A model generated the notes under the pieces. It was given only the letters and a program-made list of their open reading frames with translations. It was not told the origin of the DNA and did no database searches. Shown here piece by piece: positions 1-10,556 of a stretch of 64,000 nucleotides of DNA (the first letter of the stretch is position 1; each line of letters starts with the position of its first letter). This DNA comes from Tipula vernalis (Eukaryota; Arthropoda; Insecta; Diptera; Tipulidae). The translations under genes were made by a program, and so were the position numbers. Location: the NCBI GenBank assembly GCA_958295665.1, contig OY282559.1, positions 262,670,057-262,734,056 of the forward strand, given 5' to 3'.

Positions 1-9
1 AATTACGGT

Positions 10-209
10 NNNNNNNNNNNNNNNNNNNNNNNNNNNNNNNNNNNNNNNNNNNNNNNNNNNNNNNNNNNNNNNNNNNNNNNNNNNNNNNNNNNNNNNNNNN
101 NNNNNNNNNNNNNNNNNNNNNNNNNNNNNNNNNNNNNNNNNNNNNNNNNNNNNNNNNNNNNNNNNNNNNNNNNNNNNNNNNNNNNNNNNNNNNNNNNNNN
201 NNNNNNNNN
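10..209. other. assembly gap
   Basis: Run of 200 N. The first nine bases of the window lie on the far side of the gap, and the true gap size is unknown. It directly abuts a pure AT dinucleotide tract, which probably caused the assembly break. Confidence 0.98.
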
Positions 210-499
<290 letters not shown>

Positions 500-529
500 C
501 GTCCCATGCAAATGAGAGTATGATAAGTT
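500..529. repeat. left terminal inverted repeat
   Basis: The first 30 bp match the reverse complement of 4013-4042 with two mismatches in the inner third. The outermost 23 bp are identical. Confidence 0.9.
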
Positions 530-1035
530 AAAAATGTCATTTTTCAGGAAAGGAGTTTGAATTTTTTTACTATTAAATCCATTGTGACTGTTTTACTACA
601 AAGTTAATTTCAACGGTTTCAATAAAAAAATGTGAGGTGTTATCAGTTCTTTAAGCTTTTAATATCCCCATTAAAATTAATTAATTATTTATAATGAAAA
701 CTAAGTTTAAAAATGTTGTAATAGTCTTGTGCGGTTTTTTTTTACAATGTACTATGATAAACTATACATGTATTATAATCAACTGGAAATAAAATATATT
801 TCTGGGTACTAAACGACGAAATCATAATTTGATTAGGAGAGATATTAATATTCGTTATATTAAAATAGTTTATAATTGTTTTTGTTGAAATATTTCAAGT
901 TTTATTCCATATAATATAAAATTGCTGAAAAATTTAATGTAAGTATAAAGAATATTCCATTTATTAAAATAATATCAGAAAAATAAGAAATTCACGAAAT
1001 CACGAATAATATCACGAAAAAAAATTTGGTTTCTT

Positions 1036-3511
1036 TTATTCATCATCCGAAGCTTCCAAATTATCGGATGAATGAGGCAGATTTCTGTAAAAATTGTGGT
1101 ATGCAGAATTAATACTTTTTTTATTACAGAGATCTACCAAATCTTTGTATTTGGCCTCCGTTATCGGATGGAGCGAATTGTACGCCTGTTTTAATTCAAA
1201 ACAAAGATTCGTTGATTTGGTCGAATTTCGTCCTCTAGATTTAATGTCTTTAACTAAAGCAATGATTCTATAGGGCTCTTCAAATGCATATTTGTATTTT
1301 AGATGTTGTGGATTATTTCGATCAATAAAAAGCTGTTTCATTTTGCTGGTACAAAATTTTTCCCCATTAATATTTTTGGTAAAATTAAAGTGGTTTGAAG
1401 GAGTTTTGAAGTCAATAAAATCTTCAAAGTTCATTTCAATAACTTTATAAGCTGGTGGTTTCACTTTTGCACATCTTATTAGCTGGTACCACTGCTCCGG
1501 CACAAAAATTTCTTGATTTTTCGCCACACGTTCAATACAAGAGTGAACGCTGTCGCCCTCATTTTGGGTGTGGCCCTTCTCCAAATATGTATGCGAGATG
1601 TTGATATTATAAGTTTTAGAAGCCCAAGCGTAAAATGTGTACAATATTTTATTTCTGTTCTGGCCAGGGCAATTGTCTGACCAAAATCTAAAATCTTTAC
1701 AAGTTGGATGCAATTCGATAAATTGCTTAAGGCAACTGGCGACTTCTGTTCCCCCACGTTTACCAAGTGTCTCGTGCCAAACAAAGCAGAATCCAGTATT
1801 GCTATTCATAGAATATACAGTAAAGTTATACACAAAGTATTTTCGCTTATAGTAAAAAACTGACGCCCGAGATTGTGGTACAGTTAAAATTTTTTGAAAA
1901 TCAAACACTGCACTGACGATTTTACCTTCACTTTGTTGAGCTTCCAGTTTTTCGATTTCTTTTATTTTTCTTGATTCGATTTTATTCGACAAGTGCCTGT
2001 CTTGAATTAATTTGTTTTGTTCTTTTTCTTCGGGCGACAAATTGTCAAATCCAATGCATTGGTCGCATTGATCTTTCTTGGGTACAAAAAACCCTATTGT
2101 ATTGACGTTCAGTCACGCTATGTTCAATCGAACTTGCTTCCATAAATTCAACGAATAGCCGGTACATTTTTGCAACAGTTAAATTTCCTTCTAAATATTT
2201 TTTATTGCTTTTTTGTCGGCAATAATGTGCATCAACGCATGGAAATGAATTTATATGCTCACAAATTGTATTGAACATAGCAAGCTTCCGTATGTCTTCC
2301 GATCGCTCGTGTTTGCCCCTACGATCAATATCTAAAACGCCACTTCCAGATTGTTTTTTCTCATATGCCGTTGTGATCCACTGGCTATTAATATCCAACG
2401 TATTGAGAAACATTAGTTTACATACCTAAAATAACAAAAGTTTATACATGTACACATGAAACAAATTTCACAATTGTTACCTTCTGTCGAATTAAAGAAC
2501 TATTCCCGCTCGAAGCTAACAAAAAATATTCACGGTTGCCGCCCCTTTGCCTATTTGCAGCACATTTGGCTCAAATTTTTACTTTTTGTTCGGTGTACTG
2601 AATTATAAAGTTCCATTGGCGATAGCGTTCACCTAGGCTCCAAAACTGATTAAAAAGAAATTCTCTGTCTGTATTTGTAATTTTGTCGGAGCATTTATTT
2701 TGGCAGGAAGTGCAAGGCGGCCGCATCTGCCGTCCTTTTATTGGTTGGCCTCTCTCATTCACGTGTGTCAATCCCTTATTATAGGCCGTTTTAGAAATTC
2801 TGGAAATCCAATTAAGCTGATCCCTTTTACGTTTTCTTACGTTTGGTTTATTGGACTTTGGCGTGGAGTTTACATTCTCAACAACGTTAATACCTTGAGC
2901 TTCCGTTCCTGAATTAGGGGGAGTAACAGCAGTAACAACGCTCAAAGCATTCTCACCTACATAGATAATTGAAACCCGTTGAATATAAATATTAAAATGT
3001 ATTATTTAATTTTCCAACCTGATAAAATAGAGGTTATTTCATCCTCCGACGAACTTGACTCACTATTACTTGGTTTATATTCGTTTCCACTGTCAGGGAA
3101 ATCTATATGAATAAATTAGTATAATGTTACGGTTATTATTTTACAGTAACAGCTTAAATGTTAGAACTACTAACCAAATAAACTAGAATCATTTTTATCA
3201 ATTGGTTCTTCCAATTGTCTGAAGTTTTCGTTAACTTTCCTGTGACACACTAAATTAAAATTCCAAAAACAGTTATCCCCAAATATATAATTTTACGAAT
3301 GAGCCAAAATACTAACTTAGCAAGTCAGCTTGCGGTTGAGAACGGTTCTCAGTAATTATTTCATCACTTATTACACTTTCATTAGCTAAATAAAAATAGT
3401 ATTTACCCTTAAGAATTACCTCTTAAATAGTGCACTTATCATAGTCTTACCGATTTTTTCGTCAATTTCATTCAATGCCAATTTTAATATTTTTTTACCT
3501 CTTAGCAACAT
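1036..3511 (-). pseudogene. transposase, six exons, DUF7869-like; one nonsense codon and one frameshift
   Basis: Exons read on the minus strand: 3511-3451 (start ATG 3511-3509), 3385-3317, 3249-3175, 3102-3019, 2956-2481, and 2425 to the TAA at 1036-1038. All five introns are short (about 55-75 bp, about 65 bp on average) with GT...AG ends, and the reading phase is kept across every junction, giving about 717 codons. The N-terminal part is Ser/Glu/Asp-rich. A Lys/Arg-rich stretch and a Cys pair follow (CTSCQNKC). The C-terminal half carries FWSDNCPGQNRN and EKGHTQNEGDSVHS, a probable DDE-like catalytic core with acidic and His residues conserved in this group. Two lesions are visible: an in-frame TGA at 2571-2573, and a one-base frameshift at a T6 run near 2085. 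Both could be mutations; the homopolymer one could also be an assembly error. The family function is inferred from the element ends and these motifs. Confidence 0.8.
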
Positions 3512-4012
3512 TTTTTTGCATTAAATTGATATCCAAGTCCGTTCTGATTAAAACTCAAATAAAAACTAACAAAACAAAATAAAAAACAATATGTTTAAAT
3601 ATTACGCAAAACATCCTTCGATATTAATCCAATTAAAATTATTATAAAGTGATTTATGATTGGTAAAGTTCTAAGAGTTGCCCAATTGAACTATTATAAA
3701 GGTCAGTTATTATTGAGAAAGGAAAAAAATAACGTTCTAAAGTAGTTTATGAATTATACAAATAAAAAAACACAACTGAAAGTATGATAAATGATTTTGT
3801 AAAGGAATAAATAAAAATAGTTACGTGCAAGAATATTTGAAAATACTTTGCTATATTCTACTTTGGAGAAATGTATAGCAGAAAAGAAAGTGAGAGTATA
3901 TTTTGTTGTTTTTAACCATCAGGGAGGATTTCGAGTTTTACGAAAAACTGCCATAATATAAAATCATATTCAGAGAATTCAATTATACGATTATTTGAGA
4001 GTATGATATAGT

Positions 4013-4040
4013 CACTTAACATACTCTCATTTGCATGGGA

Positions 4041-4042
<2 letters not shown>
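4013..4042. repeat. right terminal inverted repeat
   Basis: Inverted partner of 500-529, immediately followed by a TA tract. Additional partial copies of the end motif lie just inside this end, around 3998-4009, 3891-3900 and 3777-3790. Confidence 0.9.
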
Positions 4043-4116
<74 letters not shown>

Positions 4117-4120
4117 TATA
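4043..4120. repeat. (TA)n microsatellite
   Basis: Almost pure TA tract flanking the right end of the transposon and continuing the target-site tract seen at 210-493. Confidence 0.95.
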
Positions 4121-5030
4121 TTTATAGAGTGCTTGTAAAATCAAGTTTGATTTTGCAATAATGATGAAAACTGTTTACTATAAAAATACATTTTCTCGTA
4201 AATTATATCAAGCGACAAAAGTATTTAAGTACACGCCGTAATTGCCTAAATAAATATAAATTTTAAAAAGTTCAATACACAGAGAATTATATGAAATTCC
4301 CTCATCCCGCATTCTAAAATTTTTTGTGCTCGTTTCATTTCCATTTTTTGTTCTCTGGTAAGGTTATACCAGTTGAGTTGTGAAGTAATACCTAATTTTG
4401 CCGAATTGTTTTTGTTTATTTTAATAAATGAAAAGTTCATTTTCTTAAATGTTTGGGATGGCAGACAATAAATTAAACCAATAACAATAAATTTTAAAAT
4501 AAAAAGTTATACACACACGCATAATACACTCGTATAAGAATTAAGAAGGCGAACAGAAAAGAAAACAAATTGATTGATGAGTTTTGCATGAATATTGAAG
4601 AAAATAAAAAAAGCTTTTAAAGCTCACACGAAAACCATCTATATAACTTTCGCCGTTTTACATTTTGATGACTTTTGAAAGCGTCTTTTATTAATAAGGA
4701 TTGATTTTTAGAATTTTTATGAAAGTTTTGAAATTAATAAATATTTATTTTTTTGAATTTAATGTGCACCCACACTCAGCACAAAAATTAATGGCATGGA
4801 AATAGTAATTAAATAATATCTAGGTTTGGCGTGATAATAGCCACGCGATGTGCGCTTTATGCTGATGTTTCATGAATTGGTTTAATGATTTATGTGAGGT
4901 GCAGATTTTTATTAATTGCAAATTAAATATGTAATTGTTATCGTACGTAATAAAGGATGAGCGAAAAAGAGTTTCACCAGGTGAATAGTAAATAAAAAAT
5001 TATTGTGTTGGAATGATTTTGATTTCTTTA
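4121..5030. other. AT-rich intergenic DNA, nothing recognised
   Basis: Non-coding AT-rich sequence. The open frame at 4246-4440 has no recognisable domain and looks like chance. The last 60 bases carry a short GTTTCACC/GGTGAA palindrome that resembles one at about 5655-5676 and may mark the end of the neighbouring mariner remnant. Confidence 0.5.
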
Positions 5031-5044
5031 TTGATCGATAACAA

Positions 5045-5470
5045 TTATGTGTGAAACATAATATTAGTCAAATGTTCACCACGGCTTCCCCGGCACATTT
5101 TAATCCGTTTGTCCAAATTTAGGATGACATCCTGGAATAATCCCTCTTCTATATGCCTTATTACCTTATTATCTCGTTCTTTAGCTCTTGAATGGTTGCT
5201 GTCTTATTGTCATAGACATTACTTTTGAGATAACCCAAAAGAAAGATGGACAAGGTTGTTAAATTGCACGATCTCGGTGGCCAATTGATCTCACTATTTC
5301 GCGAAGTAATGCGTCCCGGGAACTTCTCGTACAATAAAACCTTTATTGCATTGGCTGTATGGTATGTGACACATTTCGTCTACATCCATAACATCCAATT
5401 CGGAAAATAAAAAGTTAGTTGGCGTGGTAAGATAGCATTCACGTCGACAAGTTCACGCTAGATAGATTAT
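5045..5470 (-). pseudogene. mariner-like transposase C-terminal remnant
   Basis: Reading the minus strand from 5470, fragments in shifting frames match the C-terminal half of a mariner/IS630-type transposase. FSELDVMDVDEM resembles the segment before the second catalytic Asp. INWPPRSCNLTTLSIFLLGYLK is the block around the third catalytic acid. The stretch ends in the usual helical tail with LDKRI and a Gly-Arg-rich end. The segment that should read F-Q-Q-D-G-A is lost at a frameshift near 5370, and the third acidic position appears replaced. Short GTTTCACC-type palindromes near 4969 and 5655-5676 could be its terminal repeats. This is an old, inactive copy. Confidence 0.65.
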
Positions 5471-5679
5471 AGTAGATTATTAACACCAAATGCGCTATAT
5501 GCATTTCTTTTGGAACGCCCCTTTTCATAATACGCTTCGATAATGTTAACGAGTTGTGCCACCGTGTATCTAAAACATGACTTATATTGTTAATGACTGT
5601 AGACGACAGATATCAAAATGAAACAATTTTTTTTTCTACATTTAAATTTTATTCACCACTCTCATGGTGAAACGCCCAC

Positions 5680-6780
5680 CCATCCATTTATAAGAGGAAA
5701 TGATGTTATTTGTGACTTTTTGAACAAGACCTTGGTTGAATCATTATTTAGGGTATAAAATCTCTATTTTACGTTTTTAACAATTTTATTTTAATTTTGG
5801 TTCGAACAGTTTGGTTTTTCGATTTATGTTTGGTGGTAGGAATAGAGGCGAATCTAGAATCGATCAGCTTTATACTTGATGAGCACGGTTTTAAAACTCA
5901 GGCATAATATTTAAGAAAACTTTAGATAAATGTTTTGAAGATTCGTCATCAAAATAGATAATTTAGTTATATTGGCAGACGTGGGTCTACTACCAAATTG
6001 TTATCTATCTAATTGTGTACATATATTTATACATTACCTACAAAGACCATGAATACTTTGAAATGATTATGACACCGATTATCTTGCAATTCAACAGCAA
6101 TTCATCACTAATAAAGTATCAAGTAACTTCAAACAGTTTTCATTAAAATCAAACAATCTCGAATAATCTGGAAAATTTGCAATAATCTTGAACATCTTCA
6201 ATAATTTCGAATAATCTGTTACCCTAACTCGAAAATTTCCAAAACATCCGATAATGTTTAATGATAATCTTGAAAGTGTCAAATAATCTTGATATAGCAA
6301 GCAACCCAATGCAGCTCGTTTCAATATCTGGATTAATTCCTAAAAGTATCTTTGAAAACTAGCTATGCAAATCTCGGAAAGCTTAAAATTATCTTCATAA
6401 TTCAGTAATTATTTAATAAGACCCTTTCAAATTTCGAAAATTCTCGAGGAACAGTAGACTCGAATAAAGTTTTAATCCTGGAAAATTTTGAAAAATCTCA
6501 ATACTGAACAATTCAAAAAGCAAAAGAACATTTTTCTCGAAAAAAATAACTGAACAAGAGGAATTTTGGAACGGGATGGAATTTTGTTAGAGCGGGAAGA
6601 GAGAAGGAGAAGATTGATTTTTCTATAATCATAAGTTCATCAGTTCGAAACTGGATTGAATTCTCTTACAATCTTCGGAACATACTCGTATTAAAATCAT
6701 ATAGAAGGAGAAGGTTTGCAATATACTTAAAGCATGGCTGTAGACTTAGATTGATACACCTTCGGGACGTCAGCAATCCG
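5680..6780. other. AT-rich DNA with GAATAATC-type quasi-repeats
   Basis: No coding signal. From about 6110 to 6500 the words AATAATCT, TCGAATAATC and GAAAATTT recur at irregular spacing, giving a cryptic repeat texture. The frame at 6091-6324 is a by-product of this composition. Confidence 0.5.
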
Positions 6781-7160
6781 TATGAATTACCACAAACGAA
6801 GTTTAAAAAACTATTTATAGATTATCATAACCAGCTGTACAATTTATTATTGAAAAATTGGAAGCAAGATCTCAACCAAGAGACGTTTACGAGCGGTAAT
6901 TTTACAATTTAAACCCCTCGTTTCTTGAGTGATTAGGGAAATAACGAAACTAATCGTCCAACACCTTTTTAAAGATTTTGTTAAATTTCCACAAAGTATT
7001 TTAGAGCAAGTTTTAGTTTTTTCTAGCAACAGTTAAAAACAAGTTTAACCAAAAATTTCAAATGTCTAAAATTATAGGGGCTATAAATGGTTCTCACATA
7101 GCTTTAGTTGGACCACGAACCGAGACTTCTTGCCAATTTCATCAAATTTCGATTTAATGA
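6780..7160 (+). pseudogene. PIF/Harbinger-like transposase remnant
   Basis: Plus-strand fragments resemble the middle of a Harbinger (DDE_Tnp_4) transposase. A helical segment (VIREITKLIVQHLFKDFVKF) precedes the hallmark KIIGAINGSHIALVGP at about 7056-7110, which corresponds to the GAIDGTHI block. The catalytic Asp of that block is Asn here. Stops and frame changes flank it, and downstream sequence to about 7660 no longer aligns to anything I can recognise. No terminal repeats were found. Confidence 0.55.
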
Positions 7161-7169
7161 AAAATTAAT

Positions 7170-8046
7170 TCGTGCACCGAATATTATTGAAAAGTGTTTT
7201 GGGTGAGGTGTGTCCTAAAATCCCGTTTTCGATGTATGTATCATCATAGAACTCTTCATTATCATATACACGTATAATAGTTCCAACAGTGACGCTAGTT
7301 CAGGCGGTGATATAGTAATTCAGATAGTGAGGAAGATCGTGATGTTGATGAAAATGCGGCAGAAACCGGTGACTACTTACACAGATTTACAAAATGATTC
7401 TTGGTATATATAAGGCAGGAGAGTATGATGCTTCTAACCTCATCGATGGAAACAATGAAATTAGTCGAGTCATGCTCGTAATATCATCAATGTTTTAATG
7501 ACATCTTTTTATGCCGTCAAATTCAACCACTTTAGGAGACAGTTCATAGTTTTTTTGGAACATCTCAGCGAGGATTTTACCTTTTCCTGGAGTCGAAATT
7601 ATTTTGCTGTTGTCTAGTGGGTTATTTAAAGGAAGACTAGATGAATATTTTTTTTATGTACCGTATTGTATGCAAGCGGTGTTTGGAACCTTTAACCAGG
7701 TGGCTTAGCTTGTTTTACTATTTACTATTGACCATCTCATATATTTTTTGCCTGATAACGTTTAATAAATTAATTATGTTTTTAAGATAGGGACAGCGTT
7801 TTCGGATCCACTATCTCCGTTTAATGTTTCGAAGTCTTATCAACAATAATACTTCTTCTGAATGTATTAATTTATATATGGAGGAAGACCTTTTTATTGG
7901 AACTGTCAGGTGGATGGCATGATTGATAGAAGAATTAAAATAATCAATGGTTTCACCAATTAGATTATAGTCTGTCGTAGTTTCAGAGAAATTAAAAGCC
8001 TTGATTTGGTTTCGATTTTGCTCACCGGAATTGAGCTGTTAGATAT
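7170..8046. other. intergenic DNA, nothing recognised
   Basis: Possibly includes eroded downstream parts of the Harbinger remnant, but no motif could be supported on either strand. Confidence 0.4.
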
Positions 8047-8480
8047 TGTTACATGTTTGCTTTGTCAAGCAAGGTTCGTATCACTGGCTTGTGAATAAAA
8101 CAAAACAATTCAGTTTATCACAAACGAATTTATTTTTTGCCCACAAAAATAAATACAATACAATTTATTAAAAAAAAATTAACAAAATCACTTTATATAA
8201 ATTTTCGCACAATTTTGCTGTTCACTTATAATTTTTGAATCGCACTACAACACTTTTTAAATCACTCTTTATTCACTTTTTAATCCTTATAGTTTCGCTT
8301 ATCAAATACTCGCCTTTTTATATACACAAACCAAGCTTCTAGAAATTTCATGACTTTTCCATTAAGAATAGTCTAGAAACATTTAGAACAGTTTTATCAT
8401 GGAAAATTCCATTTTAGTACAGTAAAACATTGAGCTATTAATTTAACTTATTCTATTACACCCTAGGTGTCACCGTAACA
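8047..8480 (-). repeat. solo LTR of the Gag-only element family
   Basis: Reads TG...CA on the minus strand, starting TGTTACGGTGACACC. It matches the LTRs at 33355 and 36396 along its whole length, including the segment around GGTTTGTGTATATAAAAAGG (probable TATA box) and the ending that precedes GTAACA. It is 434 bp against 494 bp and visibly diverged, with several small deletions. The 4-bp sequence ATAT lies on both sides (8043-8046 and 8481-8484), the target-site duplication expected for a Gypsy-type insertion. No internal sequence remains, which points to LTR-LTR recombination. Confidence 0.88.
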
Positions 8481-9079
8481 ATATAAAAGTATCTAATCTA
8501 CTATTAGATCTATTATTTTGAAAATGGATGGGAGTATCTTAAGAGTGCAAGATGCAGTTATGGTTACTATTAAGAAATCATATAAAATACGTCAGCCTTG
8601 TTTGTTTTACTAAAATTTCAAAAGGATTGTTTGCAGTTGAAGTCCCCTTCACCCCAGATTAAAGCTGAATTAATGTTCGTAAGTCGGGTAAGATCGCGTC
8701 TAACTAACATCTACATGGCTAGAGTACGGTGAATGGCAGCAAGTAATCTTTAGTGCACCGGTCGGTAGATCTAAAAGTAAAGACATATTTTCGCTTTCTA
8801 GGACTAGGATAGGAAGAACCGAATATTGAATGGTAATTTTAATAGATATAGCAACTCCTCGTTTACATCGCACAAACAATATGAGTGTGGCCAACGTGAC
8901 TTGCTATACACTTTACTAAAATATCTCACATAACTGTATTGTTTAATATTGTAGTTACTATTAATATAAAACGCATAAGAACCATAGATAATGTCAAGGT
9001 AGAAGCAATAGCCGGAGTTGAAATTTGAGTGAAAATTTTGAAGTTACTAAGTAGGTTCGTTTGGCAAAGGCTAAGTATT
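8481..9079. other. intergenic DNA, nothing recognised
   Basis: No open frame with a recognisable domain. The frame at 8700-8894 has no family signature. Confidence 0.4.
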
Positions 9080-9239
9080 TACCATTGATACACTGCGATA
9101 TAATAAATCGGATTTAGTGAATTTTCCTAGTTTAGCCGTAATGTGTCAACCCTAATTTTGGCTAATCGCGTTTTATTTCATAGAGTAACTGATCCAGTTT
9201 AGCTAAATCGGATTTATCAAATCGCAGCGTGTGTCAATG
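9080..9239. repeat. short inverted-repeat (MITE-like) element
   Basis: The ends ACCATTGATACACTGCGAT (9080) and, inverted, ACCATTGACACACGCTGCGAT (9239) pair along about 40 bp with a few gaps around a short core. Size and structure suggest a foldback MITE. No target duplication is certain. Confidence 0.6.
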
Positions 9240-9440
9240 GTATTAGGATGATAAAACTCTTCTTCAAACCTTATTGTGATATGAACCGTTACCTACCAAA
9301 AGCCATAATATTCATATTTTGTAAGACAGGTTTTGGGTTCTGAGATCATTGTTCATGTTCATTCTATGTATATTGTGCTGCTTAATAGAGATGTTAAGGC
9401 TACATTTTAACATTCTTTTCCAAAATGTGTTTTTTTCCAT

Positions 9441-9688
9441 TAAGCTTGTATTCTATGAGAAAAATTGACTCACAGTAAGCAAAACGAAAAGAGAAAAATA
9501 ATCCGATGCTCCATATAAGAGAAAAAGACAAAATTTTTTTAATTTTTTATTTTATAGCAAAATTGTTTTGCTATAAAATAAAAAATAAACAAAACCGTTG
9601 TCTTTGTTTCTTGTATGGATCATCGGATTATTTTTCTCTTTTCGATTTTTTTATTGTGGGTCAATTTTTCTAATGGAATACAGGCTTA
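9441..9688. repeat. spacer-less 248-bp palindrome (foldback MITE)
   Basis: Two arms of about 124 bp are near-perfect reverse complements meeting at TAGCAAAATTGTTTTGCTA near 9563. The outer ends read TAAGCTTGTATTC and, inverted, TAAGCCTGTATTC, with TA at both outer edges as a possible target duplication. Transcribed RNA would form a long hairpin. No coding potential. Confidence 0.85.
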
Positions 9689-9805
9689 CGTATTACATTC
9701 GTTCTCAACATCAAAATAATTAGAAGTTTCGTTTTTCGCCTCTAAACGAAACATTATTGCATTCTATAATAGAAAATTAATTTTGTTTTGCTATAAACTA
9801 TAGTT

Positions 9806-10062
9806 GTATTGCTTTCACCAAAAGTAAAAAAATTACAACAACAATCGTACAACATAGACCAAAAAATAGTTTAGCTAACCCAAAAAAAAATTCGTGGTTA
9901 AACAAATCTTAACCAAATTTTTAATTTTAATACCTGCCACAAGAGTCGAATTGACAAGAAAATACACGAAAAAAAAAGTACACGAAATTTTGGTTAATTT
10001 TTGCTGAGCAGCCGTTAACCAAATAAAATACCTAACTCATTTTGGTTGAAAGCAATACGCTT
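9806..10062. repeat. MITE-like element with short terminal inverted repeats
   Basis: GTATTGCTTTCACCAAAAG at 9808 is inverted at 10042-10062 (GTATTGCTTTCAACCAAAA when reversed). About 220 bp of AT-rich non-coding DNA lies between. The family is unknown. Confidence 0.5.
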
Positions 10063-10556
10063 TATTTAGAAAAACTGAAATATTTCGCGTCTCCTGGGGG
10101 TCAATTCTCGTTCAATGAAAAAATCGAATGAACAAAATCTTTCCATTTGGTTTCCATCACGTCTTTTTCATTTGTATCTTTTCACGCAACAACAATATGC
10201 GATTCTCGTTGTCCAAATGAAAACGAATGCTGAAAAACGCTGAATAAAATGTTTCCATAATTCGCCACAAAGCAAAATATCAAATATAAATTAGAGCCGG
10301 ACTCAGCTAGGTTAACTTAACCCGGATTTATTCTGTCGATAGAAATATTTAGATTCTTGCCTTTGACATCAAGACTTTAATGTTTACGAAAACGACGAAA
10401 TACCTTTCCTTCGTTCGGAGACGTTAGGCCCGTCCGTACTCTGTCAATACGAACGAATACATGTTCGCAATAGTCTAAGGACTTGGGAATAAAAATAGGC
10501 GGAACATTTCACTTGCGAGTGTCAACAGGAAATATTTTTACACGAAGCCTTTCTAC

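Larger units (their letters stand above)
500..4042 (-). mobile_element. DNA transposon with terminal inverted repeats and spliced DDE-type transposase gene
   Basis: A 3.54-kb element bounded by near-identical inverted ends that begin CGTCCCATGCAAATGAGAG at 500 and, reversed, at 4042. Both ends are embedded in TA dinucleotides, so a TA target duplication is likely but cannot be told apart from the microsatellite. Short copies of the end motif GAGAGTATGATA recur inside the right end near 3780, 3891 and 3998 and could be transposase-binding sites. The only gene is the minus-strand, six-exon transposase at 3511-1036. The superfamily is not assigned: the catalytic region resembles the DUF7869-type proteins common in insects. 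The gene carries two disabling lesions, so the copy is probably non-functional. Confidence 0.85.
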
